Both the position numbers and the translations under genes were made by a program. Of a stretch of DNA of 64,000 bases, positions 28,305 to 36,984 are shown one piece after another. This DNA comes from Nocardia cyriacigeorgica GUH-2. Its GTDB lineage: Bacteria; Actinomycetota; Actinomycetes; Mycobacteriales; Mycobacteriaceae. The stretch spans positions 5,828,001 to 5,892,000 of the forward strand of contig NC_016887.1 of assembly GCF_000284035.1 (NCBI RefSeq), in the 5' to 3' direction. Each line of letters starts with the position of its first letter. The stretch's first letter is position 1. The notes under the pieces were generated by a model that searched no databases, was not told where the DNA came from, and saw only the letters and a program-made list of their open reading frames with translations.

Positions 28305-30777
28305 ACCGGCACCTGCCGCGGCCTTCGAGACGCTGCCGTGCGCCCGAGAGCTGTTCCGGGAACTGGATTCCGGCGTTCCTGTGGTGCACCTGATCCGTGG
28401 ACGTTCCGGCACGGGCAAGTCGACGCTGCTCGAGGCGGTGCGGGCCCGGCTGCGTGAACGCGGCGTCGTCGTCTCCGACATCCCGCGGTCCAAGGGCGAG
28501 TCGGGCGCGCTGGTGATCGACAACGTCGAGGCCCTCGACCACACCGAACTCGCCGCGCTGCGCACCGCCATCGAATCCGGCGCGAAGACCGTCGTCGCGG
28601 CCGGCCGCCCCCGCCATCATGATCCTCAGCTGCGCGCCCTGTTCGACGCGGCGTTGCGGCGCGGCCGGGTCGCGGAGCTGCGGCCGCTCGGTGTCGCCGA
28701 AATCGCGCCGTTCGCACGGGAACTCGGCCTCTCGGTACCCCGCGCGGTGGCCGCGCATATTCACAAGCAGACCGACGGTATCCGCGGCGGTGTGGTGGCG
28801 GCGCTGGCCGCGGCCTGCCACGGCCGGCTGGACGCGGGCATCGATGCCGTCGACGCCGCGGTCGATGACTGGGCCCGGGCCGTACTCGCCGATATCGATC
28901 CCGCCCTACTCGACACCTTGGCCGTCGCCACCACCGGAAGTGGTTTGGACGCAGGCGAACTCACCGAGGTCCTCGGCGTCGACCCCACCACGGCGCGCGA
29001 TCTGATCGACCGTGCCCGCGCCACCGCCCTGATCACCGACGCCGACCTGCTGCTCGCCCCCGCCGTGCGGCCGCTGCGCGCACTGTTGGGCGAACGCCGC
29101 TTCCTGACCATCCAGCGCGATCTGCTCACCGCCCGCCTGAACGCCGGACTGCTGCGCGATCATACGGCCGTGCAGCTCGCCGAATCCGGGGTTCGCGATC
29201 CGCGGCTGGCCGAATTCCTCTGCGCCGCAGCCGAGAACAACGGCAACGACGCCGTCCGCTACTACGCCGCCGCCGCGCGGGCCGGGGCGAACCGCGACGT
29301 CATCGCCGTGCGCTGGGCCGAAGCCGCAGCCCATGGTGGCGATTACGACACCGCGCTGCGCCTCACCGAACCCTTGCTCGCCCGCGACGACGTCCCCGCC
29401 GCCACGCTCGCAGCTACCGCGCGCCTGACGGCCTGCATCCTGACGCGGCGCGGGCTGACCGAGCGCGCCGCCCGCCTCTATACCTGGCTGGGCCCGGACC
29501 GGGCGGGCGTCGAATGGGCCGAAGGCGCCGCGATCGGTTACCTCGCCGGTGCCGCGACGACCGCCGACGCCATGACCGCGGGCGCCGACCGATGGCCCCC
29601 CACCGAGGCCAACACTCCCATCCGGCTGCTCGCCGAGGCCCTCGGCCACACCCTCCGCGGACGCGAGGGCGACACCGCGAACGCGATCGCCACCCTGATT
29701 CGCGCCACCCACACCACCACCACGCGCTTCGCGCCGTGCACCCCCACCGCCGCCGCGACCCTGCTGTGCCTGAGCACCGGCGACCCCGCCCGCGCCGCCC
29801 AAACACTGCGCCGAGCCACCCCCACCGGCGCTCAGCTACCGGTGCTGTCGGCCTGGACGGCGTTGGCCGGCGGTGACGAAACCGGCGCCGCCACCGCGCT
29901 GGCCACCGTCGATTGGGACGCCCTCGACGTCCGCGACGCCCTGCTCGCCCACGCCGCCGCCGTCGGGTTGGCCCGCCGCAGCGGCGATCAGGCCGCACTG
30001 ACCCAGGCCTGGCAGGCGGCCCAACCGCTGGTGGACGAGGTGGAGGCCGATCTGCTCACGCTGCTGCCGATCGGTGAGTTGTGGCTGGCGAGCATCCGCT
30101 GCCACGACGAGCGCCGGATGACCGCGCTGGTCGAAGGGGCCCGCGCGCTGCTGGATCGGCTCGGCCATCCGCCGGCCTGGGCCAACCTGTTCCACTGGTA
30201 CGGCGTGCAGGCCGCCATCGCCCGCGAACGCCCGGACGAACTACTGCCGCACGCCCATGCGCTCAAGGCCGCCGCCGAGGCAGGCGATCGGCACGCCGCC
30301 GCCCTGGCCGACGCGGGCCGCACCTGGGTGCTGGTACTGCGCGGCGACGTCCGCGCCGACCGGGTGGAGGCCGCGGTGGCGGAGCTGGGTGCGATCGGCC
30401 TGAGCTGGGACGCGGCCCGGCTGGCCGGTGACGCCGCGCTCGCCGCCGCCGATTCGGTCACCGCGACCACCCTGCTGAAGCTCGCGCGCACCGTCCGCGC
30501 CGATGCCCGCCCGTCGACCGTCACGCCGGTCGCGCCGCCGCGCCGCACCCCTGCCACCGAGACCGGTAACGACGGGCTGCTCAGCGACCGGGAGAGCGAG
30601 GTCGCCGAACTGGTGCTGCTCGGCCTGACCTATCGCGAGATCGGCGCGCGGCTCTATATCTCGGCCAAGACCGTCGAACACCACGTCGCCCGGATCCGCA
30701 GGCGCCTCGGCGCCGGTTCGCGCTCGGAGCTGCTGGCCATGCTGCGCGCGCTGGGCTACGGATCGTTGCTGGTCTGA
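28297..30777 (+). CDS. IniR-like (MalT/LAL-type) LuxR-family regulator, full length
   Basis: An 826-residue regulator close in size to M. tuberculosis Rv0339c/IniR (832), the activator of iniBAC. A Walker A site is near residue 35 (IRGRSGTGKSTLL) with a Walker B-like ALVIDNVEAL. A long helical TPR-like middle follows, and a C-terminal LuxR helix-turn-helix (LSDRESEVAELVLLGLTYRE, ISAKTVEHHVARIRRRLG). GTG 28297 overlaps the stop of the Hsp70-like gene. LAL regulators sense small ligands through the helical part; trehalose has been proposed for IniR. Predicted target: the 26198-26489 region. Confidence 0.83.
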   Translation: MAEPAPAAAFETLPCARELFRELDSGVPVVHLIRGRSGTGKSTLLEAVRARLRERGVVVSDIPRSKGESGALVIDNVEALDHTELAALRTAIESGAKTVVAAGRPRHHDPQLRALFDAALRRGRVAELRPLGVAEIAPFARELGLSVPRAVAAHIHKQTDGIRGGVVAALAAACHGRLDAGIDAVDAAVDDWARAVLADIDPALLDTLAVATTGSGLDAGELTEVLGVDPTTARDLIDRARATALITDADLLLAPAVRPLRALLGERRFLTIQRDLLTARLNAGLLRDHTAVQLAESGVRDPRLAEFLCAAAENNGNDAVRYYAAAARAGANRDVIAVRWAEAAAHGGDYDTALRLTEPLLARDDVPAATLAATARLTACILTRRGLTERAARLYTWLGPDRAGVEWAEGAAIGYLAGAATTADAMTAGADRWPPTEANTPIRLLAEALGHTLRGREGDTANAIATLIRATHTTTTRFAPCTPTAAATLLCLSTGDPARAAQTLRRATPTGAQLPVLSAWTALAGGDETGAATALATVDWDALDVRDALLAHAAAVGLARRSGDQAALTQAWQAAQPLVDEVEADLLTLLPIGELWLASIRCHDERRMTALVEGARALLDRLGHPPAWANLFHWYGVQAAIARERPDELLPHAHALKAAAEAGDRHAAALADAGRTWVLVLRGDVRADRVEAAVAELGAIGLSWDAARLAGDAALAAADSVTATTLLKLARTVRADARPSTVTPVAPPRRTPATETGNDGLLSDRESEVAELVLLGLTYREIGARLYISAKTVEHHVARIRRRLGAGSRSELLAMLRALGYGSLLV

Positions 30778-30886
30778 CACCCGGCGGGCCGTTAACAGCG
30801 GCACTGCCGAGATCGACAACCTCGGTGGGAGGACGCAAACACTCGAACGCCTGGCGCGCTGCGCCTAGGCTCGGACGGGGGTTCAG
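30778..30886 (+). promoter_or_regulatory. Promoter region of the short IniR-like gene
   Basis: 109 bp containing CCGTTAACAGCGG (30789-30801), similar to words upstream of 26490 and 33784, and a -10-like TAGGCT (30866-30871) 15 bp before the ATG. GGGGG precedes the start codon as a weak ribosome-binding site. Confidence 0.4.
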
Positions 30887-32440
30887 ATGACAGCCGAGAT
30901 CGCGAACACGAAACGACCGAAACCCAACGGCGCACCGCCGGCCACCGATCCACCGGCGGCGAGTGTCTCCGCGACCCGGCCGGGCGCGATCGAAGCGCCC
31001 TCCCCGACCCGCGCACGGAATCCGGCCGGATCGGCCGAGCGCCACGGGGAGGCCGACCCCGGGCCGGGACATCGATTCGAATCCATGCCGTTCGCGCAGG
31101 CGATGTTGCGGGAGCTGCGCCGCCGCGATGGCCGGCCACCGGTCTACCTGATCCGTGGCCGCGCGGGCACCGGGAAATCAGCGCTGCTCGGCGCCGCCCG
31201 CGAGCTGCTGACCGCGCACAACGTCAAGGTGTTCGACGATCTCGCCGCGCTGCCGAAACGGCTGCTGGCCGACGATGGCCCGGAACCGGCCGCCCGGCGC
31301 GCCCTGCTCATCGATGACGCCCACCTGCTGACCGCCGACGACGTGCAGACTGTGAGCGCCCTGGTGAGCGCCCGCCGCCACACCGTCGTCCTCGCCGCGC
31401 AACCCCGTCCGCACGACCGCGACCTACGCGCCCTCACCGACACGGTGACCCGCCACGGCCGGGTGATCGAATTGCGCAGCCTCGGCCTGCCCGAACTGTT
31501 GTCGTTCGCGCGGGAGCTGGGGCTGCTGGTGCCCCGCCAACTGGCCGAATACATCCATTTGTGTACCGGCGGCATCCGCGCGGGCATCGTCGTCGCCTTG
31601 CGCGCGGCCTGCGCGGCCCGCCGCGATGCCGCGGTCGCCGCCGTGGATCTCGCCGTCGCCGAGTGGGCCGCGAACCTGCTCGCCGGCCTCGAACCGGACC
31701 TGCTCGACACGCTGGTCGTCGCCGGCGCGGGCACCGGGCTCGATGCGAGCGAGCTGGCCGAGATCTTCGATATCGACTTCGCCGCCGCCCAGGACCTGGC
31801 CGACCGAGCCCGGGCGACCGCCCTGGTCACCGACGCCGATCTGCTGCTCGCGGCCGCCGTCGAGTCGTTGCGGGAACAGCTCGGCGCGCAACGATTCGTC
31901 ACGGTACAGCGGCGATTGCTCGGCACCCGGCTCGACGCCGGCCTGCTGCGCACCGATACCGCGCTGCTGCTCGCCGAATCAGGAGTGCGCGATCCGCGAC
32001 TGGCCGAGTTCCTCGTTTCCGCCGCCGATCGCGCGGGCGGTGTCGAGGCGGTCCGGCTCTATTCGGCCGCCGTCGCAAGTGGCGCCGACCCGAGCGAGAT
32101 CGTCGACCGCCGGGCCCTGGTGGCCCACCACGCCCACACCGCCGCCCCCATCGATCCGCCTCCCCAGCAGAGCCCTGCCCCGCCGACCCCGCTGACCGAC
32201 CGGGAGCAGCAGGTCGCCGAGCTACTGCTGCTCGGCCTCACCTACCGCGAGATCGGATCCAGGCTCTACATCTCCGCCAAGACCGTCGAGCACCATGTCT
32301 CCCGGATCCGGCGCCGGATCGGTGCCGGATCACGAACAGAGTTATTGTCGATGCTCAGCGCAATGGGACACGGTCCGCTACTGGTGTGGCCGTCGCGCGG
32401 ACCGATCCGGATCGAGCAGGACGCCGAAGCGAGGACATGA
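30887..32440 (+). CDS. Short IniR-like LuxR-family ATPase regulator
   Basis: A 517-residue paralogue of the upstream regulator. Shared parts are Walker A (LIRGRAGTGKSALLG), Walker B-like RALLIDDAHLLT, the ALVTDADLLLA helix and the AESGVRDPRLAEFL segment. The C-terminal HTH (LTDREQQVAELLLLGLTYRE, SAKTVEHHVSRIRRRIG) is nearly identical. About 300 residues of the TPR-like sensor region are missing, and a disordered 60-residue N-terminus is added. A regulator with the same DNA reading head but without the sensor could compete with, or bypass control of, the long one. Confidence 0.8.
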   Translation: MTAEIANTKRPKPNGAPPATDPPAASVSATRPGAIEAPSPTRARNPAGSAERHGEADPGPGHRFESMPFAQAMLRELRRRDGRPPVYLIRGRAGTGKSALLGAARELLTAHNVKVFDDLAALPKRLLADDGPEPAARRALLIDDAHLLTADDVQTVSALVSARRHTVVLAAQPRPHDRDLRALTDTVTRHGRVIELRSLGLPELLSFARELGLLVPRQLAEYIHLCTGGIRAGIVVALRAACAARRDAAVAAVDLAVAEWAANLLAGLEPDLLDTLVVAGAGTGLDASELAEIFDIDFAAAQDLADRARATALVTDADLLLAAAVESLREQLGAQRFVTVQRRLLGTRLDAGLLRTDTALLLAESGVRDPRLAEFLVSAADRAGGVEAVRLYSAAVASGADPSEIVDRRALVAHHAHTAAPIDPPPQQSPAPPTPLTDREQQVAELLLLGLTYREIGSRLYISAKTVEHHVSRIRRRIGAGSRTELLSMLSAMGHGPLLVWPSRGPIRIEQDAEART

Positions 32441-32442
32441 GG

Positions 32443-33615
32443 ATGGCCACTGGGGTGGGCCTGCGTATCGCCGCCGAGGAGTGCACCGCGGCGATCGTGA
32501 CCAACGACGGCGAGCCGGAATACATCGTCCGTGAACCGGTACTGCACATGTCCGATGAGGGCGACGCCGAACTCGGCGGCACCGCACCGGCCGGGCACAC
32601 CCACACCATCACCGGATTCGCCGAAGCCGTCGGCGACCCGGCAGGCATCTCGGTCGACGACGGCCCCGCCTACCGGGCCGAAGACCTGGTGGCCACGGCC
32701 CTGTTCTGTCTGATCAACCTCACCGCCGACCATCTCAACGGCGCCGCGGAGTTCTACGCCACCCATCCGGGCGATTGGCCGCAGCAGCAGATCACCGCCC
32801 TACGCGATGCCCTCGACTACCTGGGCCTGCGTTCGGTGGTGCTGGTCAGCGAGGCCGAACTTCCCGCGGCGAGCGAACTGCCCGCCGACGCCGGCGCCGA
32901 CACCCCCGCCCGGGTCTTCGCCTACGGCGCGGCCGCCACCGCGCTGACCGCGGTGCTGGCCACCCCCGCCGGCAATACCCCGCCCGATCCGGCGACGGCC
33001 GAGAACTCGACCCTCGACACCGACATCATCCCGGCCGTCCCGGCGCCGGAACCGGTGGCGCAGGCCTATTCGGCCGCGTTCCCGATCGCCGAACCGCCCG
33101 CCACCGAGATGGCGGCGGAGATGGCGGCGGTCGCACCCGACGCCACGCCCGCCGAGAAGGCCAAACCCGCCGATTCGGCCGGACGGCACAACCGCACACC
33201 GGTGCTGATCGCGGTGGCCGCGCTGTTCGGCTTGATCCTCGGCGGTATCGGCGTCGCGGTGCTGTTCCGCGCGGACGACTCCACCCCCATCCCGCCGATA
33301 CCCGACGCCAAATCCGAACAGGTGACCGCGAGCCCCACCCCGGTCCCGCCCCCGCCCGGCCCGCTACCGGTCGCGCCGCCGCCGACCACCGTCGCGCCGC
33401 CGGTCACCGAGGAGCCGGAGACGGTCGTCCCCACCACCGAACCCGAGCCGGCACCCCCGCCGCCGCCGACCACACCGCCACCGACCACCTCCGAGCCACC
33501 GGTCAGCACCCCGTCGACCAGCCCGACCAGGCCGACGACGACCACGCGCCCGTTCCAGCCGATGCCCCAGCTGCCGCTGCCGCCCGCCCTGGAAATCCCC
33601 GGCACCCGCCGATAA
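32443..33615 (+). CDS. Membrane-anchored half-Hsp70-like protein
   Basis: A 390-residue protein. The first 180 residues match only the first lobe of the Hsp70-like protein at 26490 (VGLRIAAEECTAAIVTNDGE, then YRAEDLVATAL, YATHPGDWPQQQI). The phosphate-2 equivalent is degenerate (RVFAYGAAATALTAVLAT), and the second lobe with the adenosine motif is absent. A transmembrane helix (TPVLIAVAALFGLILGGIGV) and a Pro/Thr-rich tail of about 110 residues follow. ATG 32443 fits GAGG spacing; ATG 32437 overlaps the previous stop. It probably cannot hydrolyse ATP. Confidence 0.72.
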   Translation: MATGVGLRIAAEECTAAIVTNDGEPEYIVREPVLHMSDEGDAELGGTAPAGHTHTITGFAEAVGDPAGISVDDGPAYRAEDLVATALFCLINLTADHLNGAAEFYATHPGDWPQQQITALRDALDYLGLRSVVLVSEAELPAASELPADAGADTPARVFAYGAAATALTAVLATPAGNTPPDPATAENSTLDTDIIPAVPAPEPVAQAYSAAFPIAEPPATEMAAEMAAVAPDATPAEKAKPADSAGRHNRTPVLIAVAALFGLILGGIGVAVLFRADDSTPIPPIPDAKSEQVTASPTPVPPPPGPLPVAPPPTTVAPPVTEEPETVVPTTEPEPAPPPPPTTPPPTTSEPPVSTPSTSPTRPTTTTRPFQPMPQLPLPPALEIPGTRR

Positions 33616-33783
33616 TCAGACACAAGTGGCGACCGATGTGATGTGTGGCATAAAGTGATCCGCTGACCGGTCACAGCGGGATCCCGCGCACCGCCGGTTC
33701 TAAGCTCCACGTAGGCTGTGCGCCAACGGATTCTGCCCGTGGCCACGGATTACCTGGCACATCTGTGCCGACGAAGGGACTTC
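33616..33783 (+). promoter_or_regulatory. Promoter region of the first secreted protease
   Basis: 168 bp. CCGGTCACAGCGG at 33667-33679 matches two other copies in the cluster. TAAGCT (33701-33706) and TAGGCT (33712-33717) are possible -10 elements. AAGGGA precedes the ATG at 33784. Confidence 0.4.
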
Positions 33784-35130
33784 ATGCGCAAGTCGGTGGC
33801 GCGTCGCGCCGCGGTCAAAGCTGCCATCGCCTCGACCGTTCTCCTCGCCCCCATGTTCGGCACCAGCCCCGCCGTGGCCGAGGCCCCGCAGCTGAAACCC
33901 GGTGAGCTACCGGCCGAGCTGGTGCAGGCGATCTCGCGCGACCTGAAGATGACCCCCACCGAATACCTCGACCGCTCGGCCCGGGCCCAGCAGCTGAGCA
34001 GCTACGCGCGCGAGTTCCGCGCCGAACGCCCCGACGCGTTCGCCGGTGCCTGGATCGGCACCGACGGCAAGCCGGTGGTCGCGGTGACCTCGCCGGACGC
34101 CGCCAAGATCGCCGCCGCCGACGGTTACCAGACCCGCCTGGCCCCGGTCTCGGCCGACAACCTGGAAACCTCGCTCACCCAGCTGAACCAATGGATCGGC
34201 ACGCTGCCGAACGAGCTGGCCGGCGCGATCAACTCGGTGGCCATCGACTTCCTCAACAGCCAGCTCGTGCTCAGCGTGGCCAACACCCCGGTCGGGCACA
34301 TGCTGAACCTGCCGACGCTGATCGCCAATATCAAGGTCATCCTCTCGCCCGGTGGCGGCGGCCCGGTCGAACGCAGGCCGATGGGCGGCGACACCTACAT
34401 CAGCGCGCCCGGCTCGCTGAAGGACACCGCGCTGCGCGGGGTCGATGTCTGCTCGTTCGGCTTCAACAGCGTCGACGCCGCCGGCAATGCGCTCAATATC
34501 AGTGCCGGACACTGCAATCCGAATCTGGGCAAGGGCGACCAGCAGGCCGGGGTCTACATGCCCAACGTGCGCGACATTCCGGCCAGCCCGGAACTGGGCA
34601 CCTTCGTGCGCGCCAACCTCGGCGGGCAGAGCGGCCTGGACTACTCGGTGATCAAGCTGAACGACCGCGCGGTGCGGGCGGGCATGGACCAGCCGTCGGT
34701 GCGCGGCGCCAACGGCACCACGCTGACCGTCACCGGTATCGCCGACCCGGTGATCGGCGCCCCGGTCTGCAAGTCCGGCCAGTCGTCCACTTTCACCTGC
34801 GGGTTCGTGGTGGCCGACCGGGTGGAGACCCAGCTGTTCACCGCCGACGGCGAATCCAAGACCGTGCGCGGCTTCGCCAGCACCGCCTGCACCCTCGGCG
34901 GTGACAGCGGCGGCGCGATCGTCACCGGCACCCTGGCCCTCGGCATCACCAGCGGCTCCAATGCCGCCGAGGCGCCCAGCTGCGACGAGGCCAATATCGC
35001 GCTGGCCCAGTACGGCGGCACCGCCACCCTGGGCATCCCGATCCGCCCGATCCTCGCCGATATCAACGCCTCCGCCGGTGGTGGTGTCGGTAGCGGGATC
35101 ACCGTGCGGACCCGGCCGAACGCGGGCTGA
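33784..35130 (+). CDS. Secreted chymotrypsin-fold (S1/streptogrisin-like) serine protease
   Basis: A 448-residue preproprotein. A signal peptide (MRKSVARRAAVKAA ... AVAEA) precedes a prodomain of about 180 residues rich in charged helices (LPAELVQAISRDLKMTPTEY). The protease domain has the His in ISAGHCNP, a candidate Asp in LDYSVIKL, and the Ser in LGGDSGGAIV; four or more cysteines suggest disulfides. Streptogrisin and alpha-lytic proteases use such prodomains for folding. ATG 33784 is chosen for AAGGGA upstream. It is paralogous to the gene at 35452. Substrate unknown. Confidence 0.85.
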   Translation: MRKSVARRAAVKAAIASTVLLAPMFGTSPAVAEAPQLKPGELPAELVQAISRDLKMTPTEYLDRSARAQQLSSYAREFRAERPDAFAGAWIGTDGKPVVAVTSPDAAKIAAADGYQTRLAPVSADNLETSLTQLNQWIGTLPNELAGAINSVAIDFLNSQLVLSVANTPVGHMLNLPTLIANIKVILSPGGGGPVERRPMGGDTYISAPGSLKDTALRGVDVCSFGFNSVDAAGNALNISAGHCNPNLGKGDQQAGVYMPNVRDIPASPELGTFVRANLGGQSGLDYSVIKLNDRAVRAGMDQPSVRGANGTTLTVTGIADPVIGAPVCKSGQSSTFTCGFVVADRVETQLFTADGESKTVRGFASTACTLGGDSGGAIVTGTLALGITSGSNAAEAPSCDEANIALAQYGGTATLGIPIRPILADINASAGGGVGSGITVRTRPNAG

Positions 35131-35451
35131 GCCGCAAGGGTTCCGAGCTTCCGATCCGGGCCGTCCGAGCGCTGCGAACCAGCGCGCGGGCGGCCCGGTT
35201 CGTTGTGTGCCGAAACGGCCGGATGACGGCGGCGTTCGTGGTGGTCGACAACGTTATCCGGGCAAGATCAGTGTCGACCTACAAACCCTGCGCGCCAGGC
35301 GTCCTCGCACCCCGCCTGATCTGTCCGGATTCGAGCAAACCGGTCGGCCGAACAAGTAGGCATCGCGCGCGAGACCCCATATAGTCTGGTCATGCTCCTG
35401 CCACGCATAGGTAAATTCCGGTCGCACCGGACAGCTCCGCAACGGACTGGG
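35131..35451. other. Intergenic region between the two proteases
   Basis: 321 bp. The left part carries a terminator hairpin (35156-35198). The right part has a -10-like TATAGT about 12 bp before an ATG at 35392 and then a 60-base stretch to the preferred start at 35452. No other coding frame is supported. Confidence 0.5.
35156..35198 (+). terminator. Hairpin terminator after the first protease
   Basis: A 17-base arm (35156-35172, starting CCGGGCCG) pairs with 35182-35198 (ending GGCCCGG) with few mismatches, followed by TTCGTTGTGT. Located 26 bp beyond the stop codon. Confidence 0.65.
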
Positions 35452-36726
35452 ATGCGAAAAGCCGCGATCGCCGCCTCGGCCGCGATCCTGCTGTTCGGCC
35501 CCACCGCGGCGGTGGCGTCAGCACAGCCCGACACCGATCCCGGGCTGCCCGCCGAGCTCATCACCGCGGTCTCCCGCGATCTGAAGATCTCGGCCGACGA
35601 ATACCTGCGCCGCGCCGACCTCGCCCAGCAGGTCGGTGCCTTCGCGACCACCGCGCAGCGGCAGTTCCCGCAGGTGTTCGGTGGTGCGTGGCTCGACGAC
35701 GCGGGCAAGGCCGTCGTCGCCCTTGCGCCCGGCTCCGGATTCGACGAGGCCCGCGCGGCCGCCGAATCCGCCGGTTTCGAGGTGCGCAACGTCGCCAAGA
35801 GCCAGTCCGCGCTGCGTGGTGAGAAGAGCGCGTTCGAACGCTGGCTCGACGAACAGCCGGAGCCGGTGGCCTCGCTGGTGCGCGGCGTCGTCATCGACAC
35901 CGTCAACAACAGCATCGCGGTGCGGGTGGACAAGCCCGGCCTGCCGATGCCCAGCTTCGTCGACCCGGCCCGCGTCATCGTGATGGCCCCGCCGGTGGCC
36001 GGTGAGGCGCTGCCGTCGGCCGAGCCGATCGCCGAGGTCACCGGCGCGTCGCTGGCCGGTGGCGACGGGTACGCCTCGGTCGCCGGGCGCACCTCGCTGC
36101 GCTGCTCGTTCGGCTTCAACGGCGTCGACCGCGACGGTGCCACCGTCAACATCACCGCAGGCCACTGCAACCCCGACATCGGCAGCGCCGGTGGCGGTAA
36201 CGCCGCGGCCGTGCACGAACTGCTGCCCGGCGACAAGCTCGGCGGCAAGCTCGGCACCTTCAGCAAGTCGGTGCTCGGCAACCAGGACTACTCCATCGTC
36301 CGGATCGCCGACCAGGCCCGGGATCGCTTCGCCAACAACGCGGTTCGCGTGCCCGGCGCCGCGCCGATCATGGTCGACGGTGTCGCGACGCCCGTCGTCG
36401 GCGCGCCGGTCTGCAAGTCCGGTTCGCGCACCGGCTTCAGCTGCGGTGTGGTCAACGCCGTCGATCAGACCGTGCAGGTCGGCGACCGTCAGCTCACCCA
36501 GAGCTTCTCGGCCAATATCTGCGCCCTGCCCGGCGACAGCGGCGGCCCGATCGTGACCGGCCGCCTGGCCCTCGGCATTTCGAGCGCCTCCTCGGTGGCC
36601 GACTTCCCGATCTGCGAGATCCCCAACCTGATCGGCGCCCTCACCGGCAACGCCCCGCAGCTGTTCGCCCAGCCCGTGAGCGTGGTGCTCTCGGACAACC
36701 CGGGCCTGCGGATCCGCACCAACTAG
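35452..36726 (+). CDS. Second secreted chymotrypsin-fold serine protease
   Basis: A 424-residue paralogue of the upstream protease: signal peptide MRKAAIAASAAILLFG with AVASA cleavage, a prodomain with LPAELITAVSRDLKISADEY, and a catalytic domain with His in ITAGHCNP, Asp in NQDYSIVRI and Ser in LPGDSGGPIV. ATG 35452 gives a classical signal peptide; an in-frame ATG at 35392, which may coincide with the transcript start, would add 20 residues. Prodomain and protease align along their whole length with the neighbour, so this is a tandem duplication. Confidence 0.85.
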   Translation: MRKAAIAASAAILLFGPTAAVASAQPDTDPGLPAELITAVSRDLKISADEYLRRADLAQQVGAFATTAQRQFPQVFGGAWLDDAGKAVVALAPGSGFDEARAAAESAGFEVRNVAKSQSALRGEKSAFERWLDEQPEPVASLVRGVVIDTVNNSIAVRVDKPGLPMPSFVDPARVIVMAPPVAGEALPSAEPIAEVTGASLAGGDGYASVAGRTSLRCSFGFNGVDRDGATVNITAGHCNPDIGSAGGGNAAAVHELLPGDKLGGKLGTFSKSVLGNQDYSIVRIADQARDRFANNAVRVPGAAPIMVDGVATPVVGAPVCKSGSRTGFSCGVVNAVDQTVQVGDRQLTQSFSANICALPGDSGGPIVTGRLALGISSASSVADFPICEIPNLIGALTGNAPQLFAQPVSVVLSDNPGLRIRTN

Positions 36727-36751
36727 GTTCCGCGCTTCGGCAGCGACGCCG

Positions 36752-36783
36752 AGAGGCCGGCAGCATTCGTGCTGCCGGCCTCT
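36752..36783 (+). terminator. Strong intrinsic terminator after the second protease
   Basis: A perfect 14-bp stem AGAGGCCGGCAGCA / TGCTGCCGGCCTCT with loop TTCG, followed by TTCGTTGT. 25 bp beyond the stop codon. Confidence 0.85.
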
Positions 36784-36924
36784 TTCGTTGTGCAGTGGAG
36801 GGTCGACCGCCGCTGCGGCGCAAGGGATACGGCCGTTTCACCGTCTGATCGCCACGCAGCGCCACGAACGAACGCCGGATGAACTCCGGGTTACCCGACG
36901 CCGCCAGAAGCTCCCGGAAACGCA

Positions 36925-36956
36925 AACCGGCCCGTCCCTTTCGGGACGGGCCGGTT
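36925..36956 (-). terminator. Intrinsic terminator of the 36985-37728 gene
   Basis: A perfect 14-bp stem AACCGGCCCGTCCC / GGGACGGGCCGGTT around TTTC. It lies 28 bp beyond the stop of the minus-strand gene and is followed on that strand by TTTGCG. It may act in both directions. Confidence 0.75.
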
Positions 36957-36984
36957 GTTGCGGCGCGAACTGCCACTAGGGCAA

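Noticed and set aside
31561..32442. In-frame extension of the half-Hsp70 protein far upstream from 31561
   Set aside because: It runs in another frame across the regulator gene; translation is arginine-rich without domains, and ATG 32443 with GAGG spacing is adequate.
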